Notes: generated by a model not told the origin, from the sequence alone. A stretch of 64,000 bases of DNA from Gammaproteobacteria bacterium (GCA_013150915.1 JAADJE010000022.1:1-64000); one strand, 5' to 3'; shown: positions 51,302 to 61,566, numbered from the stretch's first letter. Made by a program: numbers and translations.

Positions 51302-52765
51302 ATGACTAAACTAATTTTCGAACAATCTACAGCCGGGCGGACTAACAATTCACAATTTCTTTCCACCACATCCCCAATCGATGATATTCCAGACGGTTTG
51401 CGGCGTAAAAAAAGGCCAGCTTTGCCTGAAGTTTCCGAAATGCAGGTTGTCAGGCATTATACCCGCCTCAGCCAGTTGAACTTTTCCATCGATACGCAGT
51501 TTTACCCGCTGGGTTCCTGCACGATGAAACACAATCCACGGATCTGTAACGAAGTAGCACAGTATGAGGGGTTTAGTGGCCGCCACCCTTCGGCACCGGA
51601 CTCAACCGGGCAGGGGATACTCAGCTGTTTGTTCGATCTACAGGAGATACTGAAAGATATTTCTGGCATGTCCGAAATCAGTCTTGCGCCGATGGCCGGT
51701 GCGCAGGGTGAATTTACCGGTATTGCCATGATCCGTGCTTACCACGATGCCAGGAATGATGGAAGGCGTGAAGAAATCCTGGTGCCTGATGCTGCACATG
51801 GCACTAATCCGGCCAGTGCAGTGATGTGTGGCTACAGGGTGCGTGAGATTCCAACACAGGGTAATGGTGATGTAGACATTAAGGCATTACGTGCCACCCT
51901 TGGCCCGCAAACGGCGGGTCTGATGTTGACGAACCCATCTACTCTGGGTGTTTTTGAGAGACAAATCAAGGAGATTGCAGCGCTGGTTCATGAGGCAGGT
52001 GGGTTGTTGTATTACGACGGTGCCAATATGAATGCTATCCTTGGCAAGGTGAAACCGGGCGAAATGGGTTTTGATGTTATCCATTTGAACCTGCACAAAA
52101 CCTTCTCTACCCCGCACGGCGGGGGTGGACCGGGTGCAGGGCCTGTGGGCGTTAATGAACGACTTATACCCTTTTTGCCGGTACCAAAGATTGTGGAATC
52201 ATCCGGTGAGTACAGACTTCTCAACAAAAATGATTGCCCACAGAGCATTGGCCGCCTCTCCTGTTTCATGGGGAATACGGGTATTTTATTACGGGCCTGG
52301 GTCTATGCACGCCTGTTGGGACGTGAGGGTATGAAACGCGTAGCAGATTATGCAACCCTGAATGCCAACTATATGAAAACAAAACTTGAACGGGCCGGTT
52401 TTGAGATGGCTTACCCCACACGCCGGGCGACACATGAGTTTGTCCTGACACTGAAAAAGAATAAGGCTGACACCGGGGTTACTGCAATGGATTTTGCCAA
52501 GCGCCTGCTGGATAAGGGCTATCACGCACCGACTACATACTTCCCTTTACTGGTGCCCGAGTGTTTTCTCATTGAACCGACAGAGAGTGAAAGTCTGGAA
52601 GAACTGGATGGTTTTATCCGTGCAATGATAGAGATCGGGGAAGAGACTGTCGAGCAGGTTGAGACAGTAAAAACTGCCCCACACACCCTGCCAGTGCGAC
52701 GACTGGATGAGGTTCGCGCGGCAAGACAACTGGACATAGTATGGCAGGGAGAAAACGGAGTATAA
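51302..52765 (+). CDS. gcvPB: Glycine dehydrogenase (decarboxylating) subunit 2
   Basis: 'FYPLGSCTMKHNPRICNEVAQYEGF' and 'DVIHLNLHKTFSTPHGGGGPGAGPVGV'. Confidence 0.96.
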   Translation: MTKLIFEQSTAGRTNNSQFLSTTSPIDDIPDGLRRKKRPALPEVSEMQVVRHYTRLSQLNFSIDTQFYPLGSCTMKHNPRICNEVAQYEGFSGRHPSAPDSTGQGILSCLFDLQEILKDISGMSEISLAPMAGAQGEFTGIAMIRAYHDARNDGRREEILVPDAAHGTNPASAVMCGYRVREIPTQGNGDVDIKALRATLGPQTAGLMLTNPSTLGVFERQIKEIAALVHEAGGLLYYDGANMNAILGKVKPGEMGFDVIHLNLHKTFSTPHGGGGPGAGPVGVNERLIPFLPVPKIVESSGEYRLLNKNDCPQSIGRLSCFMGNTGILLRAWVYARLLGREGMKRVADYATLNANYMKTKLERAGFEMAYPTRRATHEFVLTLKKNKADTGVTAMDFAKRLLDKGYHAPTTYFPLLVPECFLIEPTESESLEELDGFIRAMIEIGEETVEQVETVKTAPHTLPVRRLDEVRAARQLDIVWQGENGV

Positions 52766-52769
52766 AAAA

Positions 52770-52900
52770 CATTTTTACCACAGAGGATACAGAGGTCACG
52801 AATTGATCAGAGGTTCCCCAGGTATTAACAGCAATCTTGATAACGATATAATTGCCCTGATAAAACCATATTAAAACCTCCGTATCCTCTGTCGTAAATG
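52770..52900. repeat. Inverted-repeat element, arm consensus ACAGAGGATACRGAGGT
   Basis: catttttaccacagaggatacagaggt (52770-52796) vs reverse complement of acctccgtatcctctgtcgtaaatg (52876-52900). Confidence 0.85.
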
Positions 52901-52939
52901 ATTTTGATTTTTTAATTAATACTTAAACGGAATATCAAT

Positions 52940-53875
52940 ATGACAGCTTTAATCTGTGGGTCGATGGCTTTTGATACCATTATGGTATTCGAGGATCGTT
53001 TTAAGAATCATATTCTGCCGGATCAGGTGCATATCCTGAATGTTTCCTTTCTGGTACCCAGCATGCGTCGTGAGTTTGGTGGCTGTGCCGGGAATATTGC
53101 CTACAATCTAAATCTGCTTGGTGGTGAAGGTAGGCCGATGGCTACTGTGGGAAGTGATTTTGGCCCCTATGCAGACTGGATGGACAAGGCCGGTATCAGC
53201 CGAGAGTCATTGAAAGAGCTTGCTGATGATTACACAGCACAGGCCTACATCACTACAGATCAGGATGATAATCAGATTACTGCCTTCCACCCGGGTGCTA
53301 TGAACAGGTCGCACCTGAACAGGGTGTTTGATGAAGCAGGTGTGACGATTGGTATCGTCTCTCCGGATGGTCGTCAGGGTATGATCGATCACGCGACACA
53401 GTTTGTTGAAGCCAATATCCCGTTTATTTTTGATCCGGGTCAGGGGATGCCGATGTTTGATGGTGACGACCTGAATCGGTTCCTTGTACAGGCCACCTGG
53501 CTGACCTTGAATGATTATGAATTCCAGCTATTTTCTAAGCGAACAGGTAAAAGTGTTGAGGAAATTGCTAATGAAGTGGATGCTTTAGTGATAACCCGTG
53601 GTGGCAAAGGATCAATTATCTACACAAATAGTAAGGAAATAAACATACCCGTTGCCAAAATTGATAAGCTGAAGGATCCAACCGGCTGTGGTGATGCCTA
53701 CCGCTCAGGTTTGTTGTATGGTTTGATGAACAATATGGACTGGGAAACTACCGGACGTCTGGCAGCAATAATGGGTGCAAGCAAAATCGAGGTTAACGGC
53801 ACTCAAAACCACGCGCCAACACGAGAAGAAATCGCCGCGCGTTTTCAGTACAACTTTAACTATCAGCCCTGGTAG
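52940..53875 (+). CDS. PfkB-family carbohydrate/nucleoside kinase
   Basis: 'FGGCAGNIAYNLNLLGGEGRPMATVGSDFG' and 'LKDPTGCGDAYRSGLLYGL'. Confidence 0.92.
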   Translation: MTALICGSMAFDTIMVFEDRFKNHILPDQVHILNVSFLVPSMRREFGGCAGNIAYNLNLLGGEGRPMATVGSDFGPYADWMDKAGISRESLKELADDYTAQAYITTDQDDNQITAFHPGAMNRSHLNRVFDEAGVTIGIVSPDGRQGMIDHATQFVEANIPFIFDPGQGMPMFDGDDLNRFLVQATWLTLNDYEFQLFSKRTGKSVEEIANEVDALVITRGGKGSIIYTNSKEINIPVAKIDKLKDPTGCGDAYRSGLLYGLMNNMDWETTGRLAAIMGASKIEVNGTQNHAPTREEIAARFQYNFNYQPW

Positions 53876-54012
53876 GCGGATAGATGACGGTATCTATCTT
53901 TATCTGGAATTATATAATATAATAATAAGCTTATATTGTGGCTGCTTGATGTTTTTGGTACGTGGGCAGCACAATGACTTAACACTGATCACTATCACGC
54001 GGAGTTATTGAG

Positions 54013-54948
54013 ATGGCCGACGAAAAAAACAAGGTAGCAGGAGAAAGCACGACTGCGGAAAAGATGACTAAGACTACCAAAAAGAAAGCGGTTAAAAAGG
54101 CTGCAAAGAAGTCGCTCAAAAAGAAACCTGTAAAAAAAGCAGTTAAAAAGGTGATTAATCAGAAGTCCACAAAATCTGCCAGTACGGAGAAAGTAGCGGT
54201 GACGGCTACTGTGGCTGAAAATAGTAATGGGCAGAAAGAAAAGACAAAGCCTGGTCTTAAAGCCGCACAGACGTCTGCTGTCGTTAGCCCCCCCAAACAG
54301 AAAAAAGACAGTCTGGCCACGCTATCTAGAATTTCTATCGCTCTACTGTTCATTATAGGGGTATGGGCATTTGTCTCTTATCTGTATGATGATGAAGAGA
54401 GTACTGAGGACAAAACACCTCCGGCAACAGCCGTTGCACCGGTGTCTCCAGCGGCTGTGCCTATAGCCACGCCTGAGCAGATGCCAACTAAGAAGGTGCC
54501 TGCTAAGACTACAAAGAGCGTTGAGTCTGTGCCTAAAGTGAAAGTAAAAGAGAATGCAGTGGCCATTGACAAAACAGAATCTGAAGAAAGAACAGAAGAA
54601 TCCAAAGGTTTCTTTGGAAGCCTTTTCGATGGCAAGGGTGAAATAACTGATGGTGATGCAGAGGTGGCTACCGATACTGCGTCCGACAATGTGGCCCCAT
54701 CTCAACCTGCCGTAAATCAGATGCCAATGCCCTATGGCCATCCAGCACCATGGGGACCGCCGCAGGGTGCTGGGCCGCCACGGTATGGAGTACCGTTCAA
54801 CCCAGCGATGCAGCCTATGCCATGGGGACCGCCTCAGAGATTTAGTTCCCCACAGGATTTCGGCTACCCTCAGGATTTTGGTCCACCCCCAGGGTTTTAT
54901 GACATGCCTCCACCGATGCCAATGTTTGATCAGGGCAGTGCCTGGTAA
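54013..54948 (+). CDS. Predicted single-pass membrane protein with Lys/Ala-rich N-tail and Pro/Gly/Met/Trp-rich C-terminus
   Basis: N-tail 'KKKAVKKAAKKSLKKKPVKKAVKKV', TM 'ISIALLFIIGVWAFVSYLY', C-tail 'PWGPPQGAGPPRYGVPFNPAMQPMPWGPPQ...PQDFGYPQDFGPPPGFYDMPPPMPMF'. Confidence 0.75.
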   Translation: MADEKNKVAGESTTAEKMTKTTKKKAVKKAAKKSLKKKPVKKAVKKVINQKSTKSASTEKVAVTATVAENSNGQKEKTKPGLKAAQTSAVVSPPKQKKDSLATLSRISIALLFIIGVWAFVSYLYDDEESTEDKTPPATAVAPVSPAAVPIATPEQMPTKKVPAKTTKSVESVPKVKVKENAVAIDKTESEERTEESKGFFGSLFDGKGEITDGDAEVATDTASDNVAPSQPAVNQMPMPYGHPAPWGPPQGAGPPRYGVPFNPAMQPMPWGPPQRFSSPQDFGYPQDFGPPPGFYDMPPPMPMFDQGSAW

Positions 54949-55000
54949 TCAGTCGTAAAAGATAAGAGATATTACTAACAGACGTATGCTGTTAGAGTTA

Positions 55001-55028
55001 AAAGGCCGCGATCTTCGCGGCCTTTTTT
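55001..55028 (+). terminator. Rho-independent terminator
   Basis: aaaggccgcgatcttcgcggccttttttgt. Confidence 0.9.
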
Positions 55029-55045
55029 GTTTCTAAATCAAAAGA

Positions 55046-55200
55046 TTTTTTGCCACAGAGGACACGGAGATTACAGAGGGTTAAAGAATCTATGGACATT
55101 TTCTTTTGAGATATGAGCTAGATAAAAAGTGTGGGTTTTATTCTTTTGACTAAATATTTTTTCCTCTGTGACCTCCGTGTCCTCTGTAGTAAATGTGTTT
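55046..55200. repeat. Inverted-repeat element, arm consensus ACAGAGGACACGGAGRTYACAGAGG
   Basis: gccacagaggacacggagattacagagg vs reverse complement of cctctgtgacctccgtgtcctctgtagtaaatgtg; same family as 52770..52900. Confidence 0.88.
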
Positions 55201-55219
55201 TTAGCGACTAATAATTCTT

Positions 55220-56593
55220 ATGTTTGAAAAAAGACATGTGGTGATTCGGGAATACCGGCAGCTGGTGAAGCTGGCTGTGCCGATTACTATTGGCCAGATC
55301 GCGCTGATAGCTACCGGTTTTGTCGATACCATTATGGCAGGGCGTATTAGCCCTCTGGCATTAGGTGCGATTGCCGTTGGTGCCAATTTATGGATTCCTG
55401 TCTATTTATTTGCTGTCGGGCTGATGATGGCTGTCTCTAGCATGGTGTCGCATTATTTCGGAGCAGGGCAGACGTCAGCGATTCGGGATCTAATCAAACA
55501 GTCCTTGCTGGTGTCAGTTGTGCTGGGGCTGCTGGGATTTTTTTCTGTTCGACTTCTGTCTGGAGTGATGGACTGGGTTGGGATTGATGAAGGTATCGTG
55601 CCAGTGGCAACAGGCTATCTGTATGCCGTCTCCTGGGGTATTCCGGCAGTTTGTGCCTATCTTGCACTGCGTTTTGTCAGTGAAGGTATTGGTTATACCC
55701 GGCCAATGATGGTCATTCAACTTATTGGGCTGGCTATAAATGTGTTGCTGAATTACATCCTCATGTTCGGCAAGCTGGGTGTCCCGGCGATGGGAGCGGT
55801 AGGTGCAGGTTGGGCAACTGCAGCGGTGATGTGGATTAATCTTCTGATGCTGGTGGTGTATATCTTTGCACACCACAGATATGCGGATATCTGGCAATCG
55901 GAAAGACTGAAACCGGACTGGAAGCGTACAAAAGAAATGCTGCGACTCGGCCTGCCAATAGGCCTGACGCTGGTCAATGAGGTCGGAATGTTTTCTGCTG
56001 TTGGGTTACTGATGGGGAGCCTCGGTGTCATCGAAGTGGCCGCACATCAGATCGCCATCAATTTTGCCGGTATGATGTTTATGATCCCTCTGGGGATATC
56101 AGCAGCGACGACAATAAGAGTAGGCCATGCGCTGGGGGAGCGGCGGCCTGCTGGTGCCCGTTTCCGTGGTCTGGCAGGTATCAGCCTGGCCGGCATGTGT
56201 ATGTTTGCGACCGCGAGCATTATGCTGTTATTTCCTGATTTGATTGTATCGATCTACAGTAAGGATGCTGATGTGGCGACCATGGCTGTTACCTTGTTAT
56301 TCATGGCGGCGATTTTCCAATTGTCTGATGGAATTCAGGTCTCCGCAGCCGGCGCATTGCGTGGAATGAAAGACACCTTATACCCCTTGCTGGTAAGTGT
56401 TGTGGCTTACTGGTTTGTTGGTCTGCCTTTTTCTTATTATCTGGGTATTAATCGAGCGTTTGGACCGCAGGGTTTGTGGATGGGACTGGTGGCAAGTTTG
56501 ACGCTTGCGGCGGTCTGGCTAGTTTGGCGATTTTGGCGGGTTTCGAAAATCAGTTTAAAAAATACTCCCGAAACTCATCCAGAACCGAGATAG
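55220..56593 (+). CDS. MATE family efflux transporter
   Basis: '[49 protein letters not shown]'. Confidence 0.93.
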   Translation: MFEKRHVVIREYRQLVKLAVPITIGQIALIATGFVDTIMAGRISPLALGAIAVGANLWIPVYLFAVGLMMAVSSMVSHYFGAGQTSAIRDLIKQSLLVSVVLGLLGFFSVRLLSGVMDWVGIDEGIVPVATGYLYAVSWGIPAVCAYLALRFVSEGIGYTRPMMVIQLIGLAINVLLNYILMFGKLGVPAMGAVGAGWATAAVMWINLLMLVVYIFAHHRYADIWQSERLKPDWKRTKEMLRLGLPIGLTLVNEVGMFSAVGLLMGSLGVIEVAAHQIAINFAGMMFMIPLGISAATTIRVGHALGERRPAGARFRGLAGISLAGMCMFATASIMLLFPDLIVSIYSKDADVATMAVTLLFMAAIFQLSDGIQVSAAGALRGMKDTLYPLLVSVVAYWFVGLPFSYYLGINRAFGPQGLWMGLVASLTLAAVWLVWRFWRVSKISLKNTPETHPEPR

Positions 56594-58607
56594 GTGGCAG
56601 GCAGCTTGTTCCGCGGCAGGGATAAGCCAGCATGCCATCTTCGGGTGCTGTTTTTGAAGCCAGCAGTCCTGGCAGATACTTCGCATCTGATGGTATCGCC
56701 AGAACAACTCGGTCAGGATGGGTATATTGCTTCGTCAGATTTCTCCATGTTTCTAACTGGCTTTTTTCTCCACGCAGAATAATAATTTCCGGCGGACTAA
56801 GATGGGTCTCAAGTGCTGAAAGCAGGCTGCCATGACCCTCCGGATAACGATTGATATTGCTCCACAGTACACGAAGTGTTTTTTCTGCAGCATCGAGATA
56901 CCTTTGTTCACCAATGGTGTGACCAACTATCAATAACAGTTGCGCGGCAATGCCGTTGCCTGAGGGGATGGCATCATCGGAATCCGGTTTGATACGGATG
57001 ATAAGCTGTTCATGATCGTCGGAGGTGAAAAAGAAGCCACCGTATTCCTTGTCTTCAAAATGCTCAAGCATGCTTTCAATGAGTAATATCAGCATTTGCA
57101 TGTCATCTGTTGACCAGCGAACTTTTAGCAATTCAAACAGTCCTGTGGCCAACAGAACATAGTCATCCAGATAGGCATTTAACTGGCTTTTCCCATTTCT
57201 TGCTGTAACTTGAAGGCGATGACCATCCCACAAATGTCTACGAATAAATACCAGTGATCGTTCAGCGGAATGGATGTACTCGGGTTTGCCCAGGGCATCA
57301 CCCGCCTGTGCCATGGCGCCTATCATCATGCCGTTCCAGGCGGTCAGGATTTTGTCATCCAGTCCGGGTCGAATACGTGATGCACGTGCATGCAACAGTG
57401 TTTTCAGGGCCTGTGCAATTTCTGTTTTGGCAACCGCTTCATCAAGTTCGCTTTCTTTCGCAACGGTCTGGATCGTTTTCAGGGCATGAAAGTGCCACTG
57501 GCTTTCAAAATTAGCTTTGCCGGAAAGTTTGTAGCGTGACTGCAATAACTTCCATTGCAGAGGAGTAAGCAGCTTTTGTATCTGATCAGCCTGCCAGATA
57601 TAGAACAGACCTTCCTCTCCTTCAGAATCGGCATCGAGACTGGAGTAGTAGCCGCCTTCGGTTGACTGCATTTCTCTGCTTACCCAGGCACAGGTGTTAT
57701 CCGCGACGGCAAACATCTCTGGTGCATCACAGCTTACTGCAGCAGCGAGATAGAGGGTGATCAGCTGGGCATTATCGTAGAGCATTTTTTCAAAATGTGG
57801 GATCATCCACATCTCATCGGTCGAGTAGCGATAGAAGCCACCCCCTATGTGATCATGAATACCCCCCTCAGACATCTTGTTTAATGTGAATCGACACAAC
57901 TCAAGCAATGACTTTGCCGTGTGTTCGTTATTGCAGAAATAGGCATGCCGCAGGCAGCGTTCCAGATTGGTGGGATGAGGGAACTTGGGCGCACCACCAA
58001 AACCGCCGTGCACCGGGTCAAAGGTTTCCTGCAGGGTGCTGGCGGCAAGTTCTAGTGGTTCATTGGCCAGGCTTACCGTATTACTGGAGGATCTATTTTC
58101 GGTGATGCTGGAAAATGCCGCCATCATCTGTTGTTTATGCTCTTTCAGTTCTTCTCTATGCTGCCGAAAATGGTCGGAAATACGTTTTAGCACGACTTTG
58201 AAGGGTGGCATGCCGTGGCGGGCATCAGGTGGAAAATAGGTGCCACCAAAAAACGGCAGCTGATCTTCCGGGCTGAGAAACATGTTTAACGGCCAGCCAC
58301 CGGGTTTCTGGTTCAGCAACTGATAAGCCGTCTGGTAGATCTTGTCCAGGTCAGGTCGCTCTTCACGGTCTACCTTGATACAAATAAAGTGACGATTCAT
58401 GATGTCGGCGGTCACCTGATCCTCAAAAGACTCATGTTCCATAACGTGACACCAGTGGCAGGCGGCGTAACCAATAGACAGCAGTATTGGTTTATCTTCC
58501 TCTACCGCAAGAGTTAGTGATTTTTGTGTCCAGGGATACCAGTTCACCGGGTTCTTTGCATGTTGCAGAAGATAAGGGCTGGTTTCATTGATCAGTGAGT
58601 TTGTCAT
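56550..58607 (-). CDS. Thioredoxin domain-containing protein (YyaL/DUF255 family)
   Basis: '[24 protein letters not shown]' and '[22 protein letters not shown]'. Confidence 0.95.
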   Translation of the reverse strand: MTNSLINETSPYLLQHAKNPVNWYPWTQKSLTLAVEEDKPILLSIGYAACHWCHVMEHESFEDQVTADIMNRHFICIKVDREERPDLDKIYQTAYQLLNQKPGGWPLNMFLSPEDQLPFFGGTYFPPDARHGMPPFKVVLKRISDHFRQHREELKEHKQQMMAAFSSITENRSSSNTVSLANEPLELAASTLQETFDPVHGGFGGAPKFPHPTNLERCLRHAYFCNNEHTAKSLLELCRFTLNKMSEGGIHDHIGGGFYRYSTDEMWMIPHFEKMLYDNAQLITLYLAAAVSCDAPEMFAVADNTCAWVSREMQSTEGGYYSSLDADSEGEEGLFYIWQADQIQKLLTPLQWKLLQSRYKLSGKANFESQWHFHALKTIQTVAKESELDEAVAKTEIAQALKTLLHARASRIRPGLDDKILTAWNGMMIGAMAQAGDALGKPEYIHSAERSLVFIRRHLWDGHRLQVTARNGKSQLNAYLDDYVLLATGLFELLKVRWSTDDMQMLILLIESMLEHFEDKEYGGFFFTSDDHEQLIIRIKPDSDDAIPSGNGIAAQLLLIVGHTIGEQRYLDAAEKTLRVLWSNINRYPEGHGSLLSALETHLSPPEIIILRGEKSQLETWRNLTKQYTHPDRVVLAIPSDAKYLPGLLASKTAPEDGMLAYPCRGTSCLPPISVLDEFREYFLN

Positions 58608-58690
58608 TCACTAAGACTGGCAATTTTTCAGGCTTTTAACAAGACTGGGAGAGTAGGGGGATTCAGATTATGCTGCGTATCCTGAGAATT

Positions 58691-59431
58691 TCATTTTTCT
58701 CTCCAGATGGCTTTTTTCCGTAAAGTGAAACTGATAATGCCGCTGATAGACAACAGTAATATTACGATTCCTGTCAGGTCGATGAGCAGGATGCCCGGTA
58801 ATTTAAAGAATCGCCCACTGTGTAAATCCTGGATCACACGTTCCCAGCTTGGGCCATAGGCAGGCAGTAACAATTTGAGTTTGGCTTCTGTGGCGGAGGG
58901 GATTGCCTCAAGTTTTGACCAGGAGGCACCAGATTCCTGATCACTAACGGGTAGCCAGTTGAGTAAGTCAGCATCACTGATATAGATCTGTTGGCCGGAT
59001 TGTATTAACAGTCCTACGTCAGCCCGTCCTATCCGCTCTATTTGTCCCGGTAGTCCGCTGCTGCGGGTCAATGTTTCAACGATTTCTCCATTTGGAGTAA
59101 GTAACAGTATCGAATTATTCAATGCGACGATCAAAAGTTGATCGAGAGTGGCGGCACCGACAAGAGCAGAACTATATTGACCGATGATGCGATCATCTAT
59201 GAATAAGGTTTCACCGAGTTTAACTACCTTGTGCTCCCGAGTACTGGCGCTTATTCCCGTGGGTGGCTTGATGCCGTATAACTGTAATATCCACGAGCTG
59301 TCCAGACGCGACTTATCCAGGCCGAGATCATGACTGTGATTGAGCATCAGGCCGGTAACCGACAGATAGATAGCAATTAATGCAGCAAATACACCAATAC
59401 GCCCGTGCCATTTACTCAAATGTTTGTGCAT
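58691..59431 (-). CDS. PepSY-associated TM domain protein
   Basis: 'HKHLSKWHGRIGVFAALIAIYLSVTGLMLNHSHDLGL' and C-terminal TM; next to an FMN-binding protein. Confidence 0.8.
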   Translation of the reverse strand: MHKHLSKWHGRIGVFAALIAIYLSVTGLMLNHSHDLGLDKSRLDSSWILQLYGIKPPTGISASTREHKVVKLGETLFIDDRIIGQYSSALVGAATLDQLLIVALNNSILLLTPNGEIVETLTRSSGLPGQIERIGRADVGLLIQSGQQIYISDADLLNWLPVSDQESGASWSKLEAIPSATEAKLKLLLPAYGPSWERVIQDLHSGRFFKLPGILLIDLTGIVILLLSISGIISFTLRKKAIWREK

Positions 59432-59433
59432 GA

Positions 59434-60000
59434 TTATTTGTTGGTTTGTTGTTTCATCACATAGTCTGACAACTGCAAGGCTACGGCGGCCAGCTTACGT
59501 ACTGCATTGACCGACAAAGTTGCTCCGCTAATACCGTCAATACGACGGTTCAGTTGACGGTTGTTATCGAGCTCTGAACCGTCGAACTGTTCGGTAAAGG
59601 ATGGGAAGCGTATCTCACCCCCCCTGTTCTCCCGGAACACAAGCACTTTCACAGACACCAGTTTTTGATCCTGTACAACAAACCCCACCGTAATCGGTTT
59701 TTCTCGTCCGATTTCTTCCAGTATCCAGGCGCTGCGATGATCTTTGAGCCAGTATCTTACTCTGAGCGCCGGATAGTTGTGTCCCAGTGTTTTGCTGATA
59801 TCAGTTTTGAGCATGCCTTTTAGCCAGACCGTTTTAACCTCTGGTATGTCACCATTAAAGGACTGCTTGAGGAAGTCATTATTACTTAAATAAACGATTG
59901 CTTTCGTGCCAGAGGACCATGCCGGGAACGCCAGTGCTGAGAGAATGAAAATCATTATAGCCGTACTGGTAAAAGGCCAGTTTTTAATAGACTTTAGCAT
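59434..60000 (-). CDS. FMN-binding domain protein, putatively flavinylated
   Basis: 'RRIDGISGATLSVNAVRKLAAVAL' SGATxS motif; ATG at 60000 sits just outside the inverted-repeat element. Confidence 0.85.
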   Translation of the reverse strand: MLKSIKNWPFTSTAIMIFILSALAFPAWSSGTKAIVYLSNNDFLKQSFNGDIPEVKTVWLKGMLKTDISKTLGHNYPALRVRYWLKDHRSAWILEEIGREKPITVGFVVQDQKLVSVKVLVFRENRGGEIRFPSFTEQFDGSELDNNRQLNRRIDGISGATLSVNAVRKLAAVALQLSDYVMKQQTNK

Positions 60001-60002
60001 CC

Positions 60003-60166
60003 AGGAGTCTGTCGGACTTAGGGGTAATCTACTGTGCTGATGGGAAAACGGTCCAAATGCCCCTGATTTTTCGTTGCGTAGGCCTACTATGCGCCTCAAA
60101 ATCATGATCATTTGTCCTCGTTCTCCCACCATGCTCGCTACGATTACCTAAGTCCGAAAGGCTCCT
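60003..60166. mobile_element. MITE-like element (about 164 bp), near-perfect ~25-bp terminal inverted repeats
   Basis: aggagtctgtcggacttaggggtaatc (60003-60029) vs reverse complement of gattacctaagtccgaaaggctcct (60142-60166). Confidence 0.8.
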
Positions 60167-61382
60167 AGAATTGATATCCAACGCCCATGTTGAAACCGTC
60201 CAGTTCTTTTGCACCTTCAGGTGCATTCTGGTCCTGCAGGTCGAACTTGAATACGACATGTTCATTCAACCAGTAGTTAGCGCCGACACTTGACTGAGTA
60301 TACTGGCTATCGATTTGGGCTCCGGCGGTATTGTCCCACTGCTCATAGCGTGCGAACAGACCAAGAGCCTTATTAATACGCCATGCCGGTTCTATATACC
60401 AGCCTAGCTGCTTATTTGCACCAATACTGGCAGGTCCATCGCCATCAAGATTCCATTGTGCATACAGGGCGCGTAATCCAAAGGCCCCACGTTCTAAAAC
60501 AATATGCGTTTCAGCCAGTGTCGCGGCGCCGGCTAATGGGTCTTCTCCCTGTGTCATATCGTCCTGATATTGCAAGCTTGCAGCAAGTTCAAGGCCGGGC
60601 AGACCTGTCCATTTGAGGCGTCCAGTTAAGGCGCCATTGTTGGCCACGGCTTCGCTGACGTTCTGGCGCCCTTTGCGGGGTTTATATTTATTTTTAGCCG
60701 ATGTTTTGAGGCCCGAAGTTGCCGTTACGTCCCATGACCAGCCGCTGGCAAATTTTCCAGTCAGGCCAAGCCCCCCTGCCCACCAGGTTGTAGGGATGAT
60801 ATTTTTTTCAATCTGGTTGCGTTCTACCCCGTAGAATGTGTTCGGTTCATGTGTTTCGTTCAGAATACCGACAGGGAGCATAAACAGTCCGGCCCTGCCA
60901 GAAAGGTTCGCCGATATATCATGTTCGATATAGGCTTGCTCCAGTTCCACCTCCCCTTTCTCACCATCCCCGGCGACGGAATGTTCTAGCTCCATTTCTG
61001 AAAAGAAGCGGGTTTTCTCATTAAACTCATGGCCAAAAAATAGCACGAAACGATGGAAGTCAATTTCATTCTTTTTTGCCCCGCTTGATTTGTCTTTGAG
61101 ATTGTTATAGTGAAGCTCACCATAACCGCCAACCTGTGTTTTTGAAACTCGGGTAGTTTGTTGTCGATCAACTGCATCAGCGGTGGCTTCAACCATAGAG
61201 ACGGTCTCATCGATTTTTGCATCACTTGATTGCTGTTGTGACATCAATGCGTCAATCTGTTTTTGCTGTTGTTGGATTATCTTCCACATTTCTTCCCGGC
61301 TGGGGAGGTCACCCGCAGCAAGTGCAGCACTGCTAATGATGAGTATACAGATGGATAAGAAAAGTGAGCGAAATATGTTCAT
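60165..61382 (-). CDS. Outer membrane porin-like beta-barrel protein
   Basis: Signal peptide, coiled-coil N-terminus, 'RFVLFFGHEFNEKTRFFSEMELEHS', C-terminal 'FNMGVGYQF' ending in Phe. Confidence 0.85.
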   Translation of the reverse strand: MNIFRSLFLSICILIISSAALAAGDLPSREEMWKIIQQQQKQIDALMSQQQSSDAKIDETVSMVEATADAVDRQQTTRVSKTQVGGYGELHYNNLKDKSSGAKKNEIDFHRFVLFFGHEFNEKTRFFSEMELEHSVAGDGEKGEVELEQAYIEHDISANLSGRAGLFMLPVGILNETHEPNTFYGVERNQIEKNIIPTTWWAGGLGLTGKFASGWSWDVTATSGLKTSAKNKYKPRKGRQNVSEAVANNGALTGRLKWTGLPGLELAASLQYQDDMTQGEDPLAGAATLAETHIVLERGAFGLRALYAQWNLDGDGPASIGANKQLGWYIEPAWRINKALGLFARYEQWDNTAGAQIDSQYTQSSVGANYWLNEHVVFKFDLQDQNAPEGAKELDGFNMGVGYQF

Positions 61383-61434
61383 ATGAGATATGCCTGAAAT
61401 GGATGGGTGTTTGAAAGGGGAGTGATAGTAAACT

Positions 61435-61457
61435 AAATAAGAATCGTTATCAATAGC
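61435..61457. promoter_or_regulatory. Candidate Fur box upstream of porin
   Basis: aaataagaatcgttatcaatagc; reverse complement gctattgataacgattcttattt resembles GATAATGATAATCATTATC. Confidence 0.6.
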
Positions 61458-61566
61458 AATAAATACATTAATTAAATGAGGTGCCGCCTATTTTATTTCC
61501 CAGCTAATTTTCTACTTTTTGTATTTTTCTATTTTTCTATTTGTTATTTCAGGTGATAATAGACGG

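Noticed and set aside
61495-61552. T-rich tandem repeat (tatttttc) before lgt
   Set aside because: Period is 8 not 7, only about two units, and AT-rich; not convincing as a member of the heptad class.
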